A stretch of DNA of 64,000 nucleotides from Cellulosimicrobium cellulans (GTDB lineage: Bacteria; Actinomycetota; Actinomycetes; Actinomycetales; Cellulomonadaceae): NCBI RefSeq assembly GCF_006539945.1, contig NZ_BJNZ01000019.1, forward strand, positions 31,890 to 95,889. Direction: 5' to 3'. The notes beneath the pieces were generated by a model. It had not been told where the DNA came from. It saw only the letters and a list, made by a program, of their open reading frames with translations, and did no database searches. The position numbers and the translations under genes are program-made. Shown here piece by piece: positions 39,097 to 48,656 of the stretch. The number at the start of each line of letters is the position of its first letter. The first letter of the stretch is position 1.

Positions 39097-42000
39097 CCGA
39101 CCACCAGCACCTGCGGCGACGGAGGGTGGTGGCGGGCACGTTGACCGTGGCCCTCGCCGCGCCGCTCTCCGTCGCGGCGGCCACCGCCGCGAGCGCGGCG
39201 CCCGACGGGTCGGGCCTCGTCATCAACGAGGCCTACCTGAGCGGCGGCAGCGCCAACGCCCCCTACACCCACAAGTTCGTCGAGCTGTACAACCCCACGC
39301 AGGCGGCGATCGACCTCTCCGGCATGTCGTTGCAGTACCGCTCCGCGACGGGCACGGGCGCCTTCACCGGCGTCACGGCGCTGACCGGCACGGTCGCCCC
39401 CGGGGGCTACTTCCTCGTGCAGGGCGGCTCCAACGGGTCGAACGGCGCGGCGCTGCCGACGCCGGACGCGACCGGAGGCCTCAACCCGTCGGGCACGACG
39501 GGCACCCTCGCGCTCGTGCGCTCCACGTCGGCGGTCACGCTGCCCGCGGGGAACGCCGCGGGCGCCGCGAACGTCGTGGACCTCGTCGGCTACGGGACGT
39601 CGAACACGTTCGAGACCGCCGTGAGCCCCGCGCCGTCGGCCAACAACGTGCCGGCGTCGATCAACCGCACCGGCTTCGCGGACACGGACGACAACAGCAA
39701 GGACTTCACGCTCTCCAGCACCGTCACCCCGCAGAACAGCGGCGACGGCGGCGGCCCTGGCCCCGAGCCGGGCGAGGTCGTCCCGATCGCGGACATCCAG
39801 GGCACGGGCGCGGCGAGCCCGCTCGTCGGGCAGACGGTCACGACGCGCGGCGTCGTCACCGCCACGTACCCCACGGGCGGCTATGACGGCTTCTACCTGC
39901 AGACCGAGGGCACCGGCGGCGACCTCGACGCCTCGCACACGGCGTCGGACGCGATCTTCGTCTACTCCAAGGCGGGCGCCGCGGCCGTGCAGGTCGGCGA
40001 CCACGTCGAGGTCACGGGTGCGGTGTCCGAGTACTTCACGCTGACCCAGATCACGCCCGCCACGGGAGGCTGGACGGTCCTCGACGAGGCGGCCGAGGCG
40101 GTCAAGCCCGCGAACGTCGCGTTCCCCGCGACCGACGCCGCGCGCGAGGTGCTCGAGGGCATGCTCGTCCAGCCCGCGGGCGACTACGTCGTCGCGGACA
40201 ACTACGACACGAACTTCTACGGCTCGTTCGTGCTCGCGGCGGGCACGGACCCGTTCGTCCAGCCGACGTCGGCCGGGCGCCCGGGCAGCGCGGAGGCCGC
40301 GGCCGCGGTCGCGGACCGCGCGGCGCGGGCCGTCGTGCTCGACGACGGGGCGACGACCAACTTCAACAACACGGCGAACAAGGGCATCCCGCTCCCGTAC
40401 CTCACGGGTGGGGCGCCGGCGCGGGTCGGCGCGGGCGTGTCCTTCACGACGCCCGTCATCCTCGACTACCGGTTCGACGCGTGGACGTTCCAGCCACTGA
40501 CGCAGCTCACCGCCGGTGACGGCGGGAACGCCGCCACCGTGCAGCCGGCCACGTTCGCGAACACGCGCGAGGACGCCCCGGCCGAGGTCGGGGGCGACCT
40601 GTCGGTCGCGACGTTCAACGTGCTCAACTACTTCACGACGACCGGCGACCAGCTCACGGGCTGCACGTACTACACGGACCGCGCGGGCAACCCGATCACG
40701 GTCAACCGTGGCTGTGACGCCCGCGGCGCGGCGAACGCGGAGAACCTCGAGCGCCAGGAGACCAAGATCGTCGCGGCGATCGACGCGCTCGACGCGGACG
40801 TGGTCGCGCTCATGGAGATCGAGAACTCGACGCCGTTCGGCAAGGACCGCGACCAGGCGCTCTCCGACCTCGTCGACGCGCTCAACGAGTCCGCGGGCGG
40901 GGACGAGTGGGCGTTCGTCCCGTCGCCGGCCGCGCTGCCGGACGACGAGGACGTGATCCGGCTCGCGTACATCTACCAGGTGGACGCGGCCGAGCCGGTC
41001 GGGGACTCGCGGATCCTGCTCGACGACGCGGCGTTCGTCAACGCACGCGAGCCCCTCGCGCAGGTGTTCCAGCCGGTCGGCGGGGTATCCGAGGGTGACG
41101 ACGCCGCGAGCGACGACGTGCTCGTCGTCGCGAACCACTTCAAGTCGAAGGGCTCCGGCACGCCCGTGCTGCCCGGCGACGAGGACTCGGGCGACGGCCA
41201 GGGCGCGTTCAACGCGTCGCGCGTCGCGCAGGCGACGGCGCTCGTCGGCTTCGCCGAGGACGTCGCGGCCGACGCGGGCACGGACAAGATCCTGCTCGCG
41301 GGCGACTTCAACTCGTACTCCCAGGAGGACCCGCTCGAGGTCCTCAAGGACGCGGGCTACACGGACCTCGGCGAGACGACCGGCGAGCACACCTACCTGT
41401 TCGACGGGTACGTCGGCTCGCTCGACCACGTGTTCGCCTCGTCCGGCGCGGCCGGCGCCGTCACCAGCACCGACGTGTGGAACATCAACTCGGTCGAGCC
41501 GATCGCCAACGAGTACAGCCGGTACAACTACAACGCGTCGATCCTCTACGACACGACGCCGTTCCGGTCCTCCGACCACGACCCGGTGCTCGTCGGCCTC
41601 CAGCTCGGTGAGACCGGGCCGGGGACGACGCAGCTCGACCTGCTGGCGATCAACGACTTCCACGGTCGCATCGACGCCAACACCGTGAAGTTCGCGGGCA
41701 CGATCGAGCAGCTGCGCGCGGCCAACCCCGAGGGGACGGCCTTCGTCTCGGCGGGCGACAACATCGGCGCGTCGCTGTTCGCGTCGGCGCTCCAGGAGGA
41801 CCAGCCGACGATCGACGTGCTCAACGCGCTCGACCTGGCGGCGTCCGCCGTCGGCAACCACGAGTTCGACCAGGGCTTCGCGGACCTCACCGGTCGCGTG
41901 AGCGACGAGGCCGACTGGGCCTACCTGGGCGCGAACGTCTACGACAAGGGCACGACCAACCCGGCCCTGCCCGAGTACCAGGTCGTGGAGATCGACGGTC

Positions 42001-43850
42001 TCGACGTCGGCTTCGTCGGCGTCGTCACCGAGGAGACCCCGACGCTCGTCACGCCGTCGGGCATCGCGGACCTCGACTTCGGGGACCCTGTCGAGGCGCT
42101 CAACCGCGTCACCGCCCAGCTCCAGGACGGCGACCCGGCGAACGGCGAGGCCGACGTGGTCGTGGGCCTCGTCCACGAGGGCGCGTCCGCGGGCACGCCC
42201 GACGGCGCGACGCTCGATGAAGAGGTCGCTGCGGGCGGCGCCTTCGCGGACATCGTCAACGAGACCGACGCGCGCGTCGCGGCGATCTTCACGGGCCACA
42301 CCCACAAGCAGTACGCGTGGGACGCGCCCGTACCGGGCGTCCCGGGCACGACCCGCCCGATCGTCCAGACCGGCAACTACGGCGAGTTCATCGGGCACGT
42401 GTCGCTCACCGTGGACACCGAGACCCACGAGGTCACGGCGTACACGGCGCAGAACGTCGCGCGCACGACGACGGACGACGCGACGCTCGTCGCGACGTAC
42501 CCGCGGGTCGCGGAGGTCAAGACCATCGTCGACGCCGCGCTCAGGCAGGCCGAGGTCATCGGGGCGCAGCCGGTGGGCGAGGTCACGGCGGACATCACGA
42601 CGGCGTTCTCCGGCGGCTCCTACACCGGCCCCGGCGGCACGTACGTCGGTTCGGGACCGCTGCCGACCACGGGTCGTGACGACCGCGCCTCGGAGTCGAC
42701 GCTGGGCAACCTCGTCGCCGACTCGCTCCTCGCCACGCTGTCCGACCCGGCGCGCGGCGGTGCGGACATCGGCGTCGTCAACCCGGGCGGGCTCCGCAAC
42801 GAGCTCTTCCACAACGGCGACGGCGTCATCACCTACGCCGAGGCCAACGCGGTGCTCCCGTTCGTCAACAACCTGTGGACCGTGACCCTGACGGGCGAGC
42901 AGGTCGTCGAGATGCTCGAGCAGCAGTGGCAGACGAACGTGGACGGCACGCGCCCGTCGCGTCCGTACCTCGCCCTGGGCCTCTCGGACAACGTGTCGTG
43001 GACGGCGGAGACCGCCGACCCGAACGCGACCCCGGGGAGCAACGTCTCGTCGGTGACGATCGACGGGGAGCCGATCGACCTCGCGGGCGAGTACCGCGTC
43101 GCGACGTTCTCGTTCCTCGCGACGGGTGGCGACAACTTCCGCGTGTTCACCCAGGGCACCGACCCGCGCGACTCCGGTCTGGTCGACCGGGACGCGTGGA
43201 TCGCGTACCTGCAGCAGAGCTCGCCGGTGTCGCCGTCGTTCGACCGCTCGCGCGTCGTGGTCGACGGACTGCCCGGCCCTGTGACCGCGGGCTCCGACGT
43301 GAGCGTCGGGCTCTCGGGCCTGAACCTCACGTCGCTGGGGTCGCCGGCGAACACCTCGGTGGACGGGTACCTCGTCGCGGCGGACGCCACGTTCGACCCG
43401 GCGAACCCGGGCACCCCCGCGGGCACCGCCACGGTGACCGGCGGGGCGGCGACGCTGACGGCGACGGTCCCGGCCGACGCCGCGGCGGGCGACTACGACC
43501 TGTGGGTCGTGGCGGAGCCGAGCGGCACGACCGCGCGGATCCCGGTCACGGTCGAGGCCGCGGCCCCGACGGTGGTGCTCGAGAACCTCGAGGCCTCCGC
43601 CCGCTGCATGGGCAAGTTCGTCCACGTCGCGGTCCGTGCGACCAACGGCGAGGACGTCCCGGTCGAGGTCGTCGTCGAGACGCCGTACGGCTCCAAGCGG
43701 TTCCCGAACGTCCAGCCGGGCAAGAACGCGTACCAGTCGTTCAACACCCGGGCCACGTCGGTCGAGGGCGGGACGGTCACCGTCACCGCGACGCTCGACG
43801 GCGTGACGCAGGAGTACGAGGTCCCGTTCGAGGGGCAGACCTGCGGCTGA
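39093..43850 (+). CDS. Secreted ExeM/NucH-type nuclease fused to 5'-nucleotidase
   Basis: 1585 residues from GTG 39093 with AAGGAG upstream. A signal peptide with an RRRR start ends near residue 37 (ASAAP). A lamin-tail domain follows (about 40-215, VINEAYLSGGSANAPYTHKF), then an OB-like domain (230-340). The ExeM/NucH endonuclease/exonuclease/phosphatase domain (about 500-835) has ATFNVLNYF, MEIEN, GDFNS and SDHDPV. The UshA-type metallophosphoesterase (about 845-1100) has NDFHGR, SAGDNIG and GNHEFD, and a 5'-nucleotidase C domain (about 1130-1380) with beta-sandwich domains to the end follows. One enzyme could turn extracellular DNA into nucleosides and phosphate. There is no LPxTG anchor. 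Confidence 0.93.
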   Translation: MTDHQHLRRRRVVAGTLTVALAAPLSVAAATAASAAPDGSGLVINEAYLSGGSANAPYTHKFVELYNPTQAAIDLSGMSLQYRSATGTGAFTGVTALTGTVAPGGYFLVQGGSNGSNGAALPTPDATGGLNPSGTTGTLALVRSTSAVTLPAGNAAGAANVVDLVGYGTSNTFETAVSPAPSANNVPASINRTGFADTDDNSKDFTLSSTVTPQNSGDGGGPGPEPGEVVPIADIQGTGAASPLVGQTVTTRGVVTATYPTGGYDGFYLQTEGTGGDLDASHTASDAIFVYSKAGAAAVQVGDHVEVTGAVSEYFTLTQITPATGGWTVLDEAAEAVKPANVAFPATDAAREVLEGMLVQPAGDYVVADNYDTNFYGSFVLAAGTDPFVQPTSAGRPGSAEAAAAVADRAARAVVLDDGATTNFNNTANKGIPLPYLTGGAPARVGAGVSFTTPVILDYRFDAWTFQPLTQLTAGDGGNAATVQPATFANTREDAPAEVGGDLSVATFNVLNYFTTTGDQLTGCTYYTDRAGNPITVNRGCDARGAANAENLERQETKIVAAIDALDADVVALMEIENSTPFGKDRDQALSDLVDALNESAGGDEWAFVPSPAALPDDEDVIRLAYIYQVDAAEPVGDSRILLDDAAFVNAREPLAQVFQPVGGVSEGDDAASDDVLVVANHFKSKGSGTPVLPGDEDSGDGQGAFNASRVAQATALVGFAEDVAADAGTDKILLAGDFNSYSQEDPLEVLKDAGYTDLGETTGEHTYLFDGYVGSLDHVFASSGAAGAVTSTDVWNINSVEPIANEYSRYNYNASILYDTTPFRSSDHDPVLVGLQLGETGPGTTQLDLLAINDFHGRIDANTVKFAGTIEQLRAANPEGTAFVSAGDNIGASLFASALQEDQPTIDVLNALDLAASAVGNHEFDQGFADLTGRVSDEADWAYLGANVYDKGTTNPALPEYQVVEIDGLDVGFVGVVTEETPTLVTPSGIADLDFGDPVEALNRVTAQLQDGDPANGEADVVVGLVHEGASAGTPDGATLDEEVAAGGAFADIVNETDARVAAIFTGHTHKQYAWDAPVPGVPGTTRPIVQTGNYGEFIGHVSLTVDTETHEVTAYTAQNVARTTTDDATLVATYPRVAEVKTIVDAALRQAEVIGAQPVGEVTADITTAFSGGSYTGPGGTYVGSGPLPTTGRDDRASESTLGNLVADSLLATLSDPARGGADIGVVNPGGLRNELFHNGDGVITYAEANAVLPFVNNLWTVTLTGEQVVEMLEQQWQTNVDGTRPSRPYLALGLSDNVSWTAETADPNATPGSNVSSVTIDGEPIDLAGEYRVATFSFLATGGDNFRVFTQGTDPRDSGLVDRDAWIAYLQQSSPVSPSFDRSRVVVDGLPGPVTAGSDVSVGLSGLNLTSLGSPANTSVDGYLVAADATFDPANPGTPAGTATVTGGAATLTATVPADAAAGDYDLWVVAEPSGTTARIPVTVEAAAPTVVLENLEASARCMGKFVHVAVRATNGEDVPVEVVVETPYGSKRFPNVQPGKNAYQSFNTRATSVEGGTVTVTATLDGVTQEYEVPFEGQTCG

Positions 43851-43867
43851 CGCCTCACTGACGCCGT

Positions 43868-43894
43868 GCGGCGCCGCCGACGAGGCGGCGCCGC
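43868..43894 (+). terminator. Terminator of the nuclease gene
   Basis: GCGGCGCCGCC (43868-43878) and GGCGGCGCCGC (43884-43894) form an 11-bp stem with loop GACGA, 18 nt after the stop codon. Confidence 0.75.
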
Positions 43895-44021
43895 GTCCCG
43901 CGACCCGGGTCCCGTCCGACGGCCCGGGTCGCGGTGCGTCCCGGCGCGGACGCGGGGCCCCTCGCGTCGCGGTCGCGCACGGCGTCGGGGCCTCCCAGGA
44001 ACCGCGGGTAGGGTCGTGGCC

Positions 44022-44450
44022 GTGAGCTCCGAGCAGTCCCCCGTGCCCGACGGCGCAGCCCCGGACCCGTCCGACGCGCCCGCCTCGCCGGTCGCCGGTC
44101 CGGCGACCGGCGCCGAGACCGTCGCCCCCGAGACCACCGCCACCGGGAGCGGGGAGGCCGCCACGTCCGGGCCGGCCGCCGACGAGGTGGAGGTCGAGGA
44201 CGTCGTCGACCCGGCGACGGTGCGCCGCGCTCCGCGCTACGGGAGGTTCTTCGCGGTGGGGATCGTGCTCGGCGCGGTCCTCGGCCTCGGTCTCGGCGGC
44301 GCCTGGCTGCAGTCGCCCGCCGCCGAGCCGGTCTTCAAGCCGGGCGTCTACTTCACGGTCATCCTCGTCACGTGTGCCGCCCTCGGTGCGGGCGTCGCGG
44401 GGCTGTGGGCGGTCGTCGCGGACCGGCGGAGCCTGCGCGGGCGGCGCTGA
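44022..44450 (+). CDS. Small two-helix membrane protein, unknown
   Basis: 142 residues from GTG 44022, leaderless: TAGGGT (44009-44014) is 7 nt upstream. A disordered Ala/Pro/Thr/Glu-rich N-terminal half (1-70) precedes two membrane helices (FFAVGIVLGAVLGLGLGGAWL near 79-99 and VYFTVILVTCAALGAGVAGLWAVV near 112-135) and a short basic tail. I do not recognise a family beyond a general actinobacterial membrane protein pattern. It is convergent with the next gene. Confidence 0.7.
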   Translation: MSSEQSPVPDGAAPDPSDAPASPVAGPATGAETVAPETTATGSGEAATSGPAADEVEVEDVVDPATVRRAPRYGRFFAVGIVLGAVLGLGLGGAWLQSPAAEPVFKPGVYFTVILVTCAALGAGVAGLWAVVADRRSLRGRR

Positions 44451-44495
44451 CGCGCACCCGCTGACGCGCGGCCGACGGCCGGCCCGCGTCGGGCG

Positions 44496-45809
44496 TCAGG
44501 CGGCGCCGTCGTCCCCGACGTGCCAGCGCTCGCGCACCTGGGCCCGCCGTCGTGCCGACCGGGGCACGTCGAGCACCACGACGACGGCCGCGCCCGCGGC
44601 GGACGCGAGCAGGGTGAGCGCGACGAGGGCGAACGGGAAGCCGTCGAACAGGAGCGCGGCCCCGGTCCCCGCCAGCCCGGCGAGCACGGACGGCGTGACG
44701 AGGCCGGCGCCCACGAGCCACGCGAGGGCGAGCGACACGGGCGGCGACCAGGGGGACAGGAGCTCCCGGACGGCGTCGTCGGGTGGCGGTGCGGCCCCGG
44801 CGGGGGAGCGCAGGAGGTCGAGCGCCGCGCGCCGCTCCCGCCCCCGCCGTGACCCGGGGAGCAGGAGCCACGCCGCGCCGACGAGCAGAGCACCTCCGAC
44901 GAGCGCGCCCCCCACGCCCACGAGCACGTCGATCGAGGCCTCGCCCACGGGACCGTAGTACTCGTCCGGACCGTACTTGCGCGGGTGCCGCATCGTGGCG
45001 CCCACCATGAACAGGACGAAGCCCACGAGGCCGGTGCCGCCCAGCACGGCGGCAGCGCGGCCGTTCCGTGCCGGACGTCGGGTGTCACCCGACGACGCGG
45101 GCTGCGGCCCGAGCGCGGCACGACGGCGGCCCTCGGCCGCCTCGGCGAAGCGCACCTCGTTCGTGCCCCAGGTCGTGCGGACGTGCTCGCGCGTGGCCTC
45201 CCAGCGTGCGCGCAGTCCCCGGAGCGCGGCCAGGCCGACGGCTGCCGCCGCCCCCACGACGGCGGAGACGACGATCACGGGCACGCGCTCGGCGTCGTCG
45301 GCGGTCATGGCGAACGGCGCGACGACGCCGCCAGCGAGGACGGCGAGCACGAGCAGCGTCCATGCCAGGCCGGCGAGCGCGCCGGGCGGGTTCGACTCCG
45401 TCAGCCGTCGCCGCACCGACCGCGGCGGGACGTCCGTCGAAGGACGGCCCTCGCCGACGAGCGCGGCGGCGGTCACGAGCGTCGCAGCCGCGCGCAGCGG
45501 GACGAACGCGACCGTGGTGACGGCCAGGGTCAGCACCCACCACCCGAGCGACGTGCGCATGACCTCCTCCGCCTCGTGCCGACCGCCCTCCACGAGCTCG
45601 CCGCCCATGAGCGTGACGCCCAGCAGGACGAGGAAGCCCAGCACGGTGCCCGTGAGGAGCGCACCGCTCGCCGTGGCGAGGCCCGCGAGCACGGTCAGCC
45701 GCACCGAGGGCGGAACCTCGACGAACCGGTACGCCTCGCGCTCACGGCGATGCCGCTTTCGGTCGCGGTCGCGGTCACGAGGAGCGCGGTCGAGGCGTGA
45801 GGACGTCAC
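44496..45809 (-). CDS. Multi-pass membrane protein, unknown
   Basis: 437 residues. A highly charged N-terminus (RDRDRDRKRHRRERE) precedes about eight hydrophobic segments in pairs, e.g. LTVLAGLATASGALLTGTVLGFLVLL and AWTLLVLAVLAGGVVAPFAM. A cytoplasmic Arg/Glu-rich stretch in the middle and a C-terminal RRRAQVRERWHVGDD tail lie inside. No enzymatic motif is visible and I do not recognise the family. It is the last gene before the sulfate importer, on the same strand but separated. Confidence 0.72.
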   Translation of the reverse strand: MTSSRLDRAPRDRDRDRKRHRREREAYRFVEVPPSVRLTVLAGLATASGALLTGTVLGFLVLLGVTLMGGELVEGGRHEAEEVMRTSLGWWVLTLAVTTVAFVPLRAAATLVTAAALVGEGRPSTDVPPRSVRRRLTESNPPGALAGLAWTLLVLAVLAGGVVAPFAMTADDAERVPVIVVSAVVGAAAAVGLAALRGLRARWEATREHVRTTWGTNEVRFAEAAEGRRRAALGPQPASSGDTRRPARNGRAAAVLGGTGLVGFVLFMVGATMRHPRKYGPDEYYGPVGEASIDVLVGVGGALVGGALLVGAAWLLLPGSRRGRERRAALDLLRSPAGAAPPPDDAVRELLSPWSPPVSLALAWLVGAGLVTPSVLAGLAGTGAALLFDGFPFALVALTLLASAAGAAVVVVLDVPRSARRRAQVRERWHVGDDGAA

Positions 45810-45845
45810 GCGGGCAGGATAGGCGAGAGGGGTGCTCGCAGGCGG

Positions 45846-46904
45846 TCAGACGGTGACGGCCGCGTCCTCCGTGGCGGCCCCCGGGACCGCGGACGTCGGC
45901 GCGCCCTGCGCGGGCGCGAGGTGGACCGCGACCCCGGGAGCGAGGCCCAGCGTCCGCGCCTCCGCACGGGTCACGACGACGGACACGACCTCGTCCTCGG
46001 TCCGTACCTCGGCGCGCACCTCGAAGCCGACCCGCGTCGTCCGCGTCACCACGCCCGCGACCGCTCCCCCCGCTCCCGCGGGGGTGCCGGGGACGCCGTC
46101 GGAACCCGGGAGCGGTGCGCCGCGACCCCCCGCGTCGTCGGGCACCACCTCGACGTGGACGTCGTGCGGGCGCACGAGCACGCCGCCGAGGCGCGTCACC
46201 GGCCCGAGGAAGCCCATGACGAAGTCGTTCGCGGGCCGGTCGTAGAGGTCGTCGGGCGTGCCGACCTGCTCGATGCGACCCTCGTTGACGACCACGATCT
46301 CGTCCGCGACCTCGAGCGCCTCCTCCTGGTCGTGCGTGACGAACACGGTGGTCACCGGGATCTCGTCGTGCAGGCGGCGCAGCCAGTCGCGCAGCTCCTT
46401 GCGGACCTTGGCGTCGAGCGCGCCGAACGGCTCGTCGAGCAGCAGGACGCTCGGCCGGATCGCGAGGGCGCGCGCGAGCGCCATGCGCTGACGCTGCCCG
46501 CCGGAGAGCTGCGACGGCAGCCGGTGCGCGAAGCTCTCGAGGTGCACGAGGCGCAGGAGCTCGTCGACGCGCTCGGCGATCTCGGCCTTCGGCGTGCGCC
46601 GGATCTCGAGACCGAACGCGACGTTCCGCGCGACGCTCAGGTGCTTGAACGCCGCGTAGTGCTGGAAGACGAAGCCCACGTTGCGGCGCCGGGCGGGCAG
46701 GTTCGTCGCGTCGCGGCCCTCGATCTCGATCTCGCCGGAGTCGGGCACCTCGAGCCCGGCGACGACGCGCAGGAGCGTGGACTTGCCCCCGCCGCTCGGG
46801 CCGAGCAGCGCGGTGAGGCGCCCGGTGGGGACGGACACGGAGACGTCGTCGAGCGCGACGAAGTCGCCGAAGGTCTTGCGGACGTTGCGGATCTCGATGC
46901 TCAT
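45846..46904 (-). CDS. cysA: Sulfate/thiosulfate ABC importer ATPase
   Basis: 352 residues from ATG 46902-46904, overlapping the permease stop. Walker [10 protein letters not shown] near 36-44, [22 protein letters not shown] near 79-100 (the CysA-type Q-loop segment), signature LSGGQRQR, Walker [17 protein letters not shown], and [19 protein letters not shown]-type regulatory domain fills the last 110 residues. Known role: energising sulfate uptake by CysT/CysW. In this genome it is the inorganic counterpart of the organosulfur operon. Confidence 0.94.
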   Translation of the reverse strand: MSIEIRNVRKTFGDFVALDDVSVSVPTGRLTALLGPSGGGKSTLLRVVAGLEVPDSGEIEIEGRDATNLPARRRNVGFVFQHYAAFKHLSVARNVAFGLEIRRTPKAEIAERVDELLRLVHLESFAHRLPSQLSGGQRQRMALARALAIRPSVLLLDEPFGALDAKVRKELRDWLRRLHDEIPVTTVFVTHDQEEALEVADEIVVVNEGRIEQVGTPDDLYDRPANDFVMGFLGPVTRLGGVLVRPHDVHVEVVPDDAGGRGAPLPGSDGVPGTPAGAGGAVAGVVTRTTRVGFEVRAEVRTEDEVVSVVVTRAEARTLGLAPGVAVHLAPAQGAPTSAVPGAATEDAAVTV

Positions 46905-47770
46905 GCGTCGGCCTCCGTGGGGGCGGCGGTGCGAGGGGAGGGGCGGGCGGTGCGGCGGGCGCGGGGCCCGGCGGCGTCGTCGGAGCGCAGGAAGGTCACC
47001 GCGACGATGCACGCGACGGACACGGACGCGAGGAGGAACGCGACCGCGTAGGCCGTGCCCTGCTCGAAGTCCTGGTAGCGCTGCTCGACGAGGAGCGTGG
47101 ACGTCTGGGTGCGACCCTCGAAGTTGCCGGACACCACCTTCACGGCGCCGAACTCGCCGAGCGCCCGGGCGAGCGTGAGCACGACGCCGTAGACCACCGC
47201 CCACCTGATGGCGGGCAGGGTGATGCGCCGGAAGGTCTGGAACCAGCTCGCCCCGAGGCTCGTCGCGGCGAGCTCCTCGTCGGTACCGAGCTCGGTGAGC
47301 ACGGGCACGACCTCACGGATCACGAGCGGGAGGCACACGAACGCCGTCGCGAGCACGATGCCGGGCGGCGCGAAGATCACCTGGAGCCCGGCGTCCTCGA
47401 GCGCGCCCCCGAACCAGCCGTTCTTGCCGTACACGAGGACGAGCGAGAGCCCGACGACGATCGGGGAGACGGACAGCGGGAGGTCGAGCAGGGCGTTGAG
47501 GAGGGCCTTGCCCGGGAAGTCGTACCGGACGATGAGCATCGAGATGCCGACGCCGAACACGGTGTTGAGCAGCACGACCTGGACCGCGACGGCCGCGGTG
47601 AGCTGGAGCGCGAAGACGACGGACGGGTCGGCGAGGGCACGCTGGAACGTCTCGAGCCCGTCCGCGAACGCGCCGCGCACGACGAGCGAGACCGGCCAGC
47701 CCACGAGCAGCACGAGGTAGACGACCACGACGGCGCGCAGCGTGCGGCGCACCCAGGGAGAGCTATCCAC
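46901..47770 (-). CDS. cysW: Sulfate ABC importer permease CysW
   Basis: 289 residues from GTG 47768-47770. About six helices with [18 protein letters not shown] at the start, the CysW-like [20 protein letters not shown] near 96-115 and the coupling loop [23 protein letters not shown] near 164-186. It overlaps both neighbours by a few bases, a tight operon. The Pro/Arg-rich C-terminal tail is an actinobacterial addition. Confidence 0.94.
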   Translation of the reverse strand: MDSSPWVRRTLRAVVVVYLVLLVGWPVSLVVRGAFADGLETFQRALADPSVVFALQLTAAVAVQVVLLNTVFGVGISMLIVRYDFPGKALLNALLDLPLSVSPIVVGLSLVLVYGKNGWFGGALEDAGLQVIFAPPGIVLATAFVCLPLVIREVVPVLTELGTDEELAATSLGASWFQTFRRITLPAIRWAVVYGVVLTLARALGEFGAVKVVSGNFEGRTQTSTLLVEQRYQDFEQGTAYAVAFLLASVSVACIVAVTFLRSDDAAGPRARRTARPSPRTAAPTEADA

Positions 47771-48653
47771 GGCGGGCCACCCTGCGCTGGAGGAGCTGGA
47801 TCGCCGCGATGACGAGGAGGGACACGAGCAGGAGCACCGAGGCGACGGCAGCGGCCTGTTCGGGCTGCCCGTTCTCCAGGTAGCTGAGGATGCGGACCGA
47901 GCCGACCTCGGTGCGCATCGGCAGGTTCCCGGAGAGCAGGACGAGCGCGCCGTACTCGCTGATCGCGCGGGCGAACGACAGCGCCGCGCCCGCGGTGATC
48001 GCCGGGGCGAGCGCGGGGAGGATCACGCGACGGAAGGTCGTGAGCCGGGTCGCCCCGAGCGACGCGGCCGCCTCCTCGACGTCGCGGTCGAGCTCGGCGA
48101 GCACGGGCTGCACGCTGCGCACCACGAAGGGCAGCGTGACGAAGAGGAACGCGAGGAAGACGGCGGCGCGCGTGTTCGCGACGTCGACCCCGAGCGGTCC
48201 CGACGGTCCGTACAGCGCGAGCAGCACGAGGCCGGCGACGATCGTGGGGAGCGCGAACGGGATGTCGATGAGCACCTCGAGGAGCCGCTTGCCGGGGAAC
48301 CGGTCGCGCACGAGGACCCACGCGATCAGCGTGCCCATGATGACGTTGACGGCGGTCACGGCGAGCGCCTGCGTGACCGTGAGCGTCAGCGCCGCGGCGG
48401 TCTGCGGCTGCGTGACGGCGGCGACGAAGGCGGGCCAGCCGCCGACCGACGTCTCGACGAGCACCGCGACGAGCGGGATGAGCGCGAGCGCCGAGAACCA
48501 CACGAGCGCCACCCCGAGCCCGAGGCCCGAGGTCGCGGTGAGTCGGTAGGGGCCGTTGGGCGTCCGACGCGCCCGGCGCGACGGGGACGCGGCCGGGGCC
48601 GGGCCGCGCTCGCGCGCCGCCCGGCCCGGTCGTTCAGCGAGGGTCGAGGACAC
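47763..48653 (-). CDS. cysT: Sulfate ABC importer permease CysT
   Basis: 296 residues from GTG 48651-48653. After a 40-residue basic tail come about six helices. IDIPFALPTIVAGLVLLALYGPSG near 132-155 is the CysT hallmark, and EEAAASLGATRLTTFRRVILPA near 190-211 is the coupling loop. ISEYGALVLLSGN follows, as expected for sulfate permeases. It lies 3 bp after the binding-protein stop. Confidence 0.94.
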   Translation of the reverse strand: MSSTLAERPGRAARERGPAPAASPSRRARRTPNGPYRLTATSGLGLGVALVWFSALALIPLVAVLVETSVGGWPAFVAAVTQPQTAAALTLTVTQALAVTAVNVIMGTLIAWVLVRDRFPGKRLLEVLIDIPFALPTIVAGLVLLALYGPSGPLGVDVANTRAAVFLAFLFVTLPFVVRSVQPVLAELDRDVEEAAASLGATRLTTFRRVILPALAPAITAGAALSFARAISEYGALVLLSGNLPMRTEVGSVRILSYLENGQPEQAAAVASVLLLVSLLVIAAIQLLQRRVARRG

Positions 48654-48656
48654 GGG

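Noticed and set aside
38886..43625. A 1579-codon minus-strand open frame opposite the secreted nuclease
   Set aside because: Arg/Asp/Val-rich antisense shadow. The plus-strand protein has a signal peptide and five recognisable domains.
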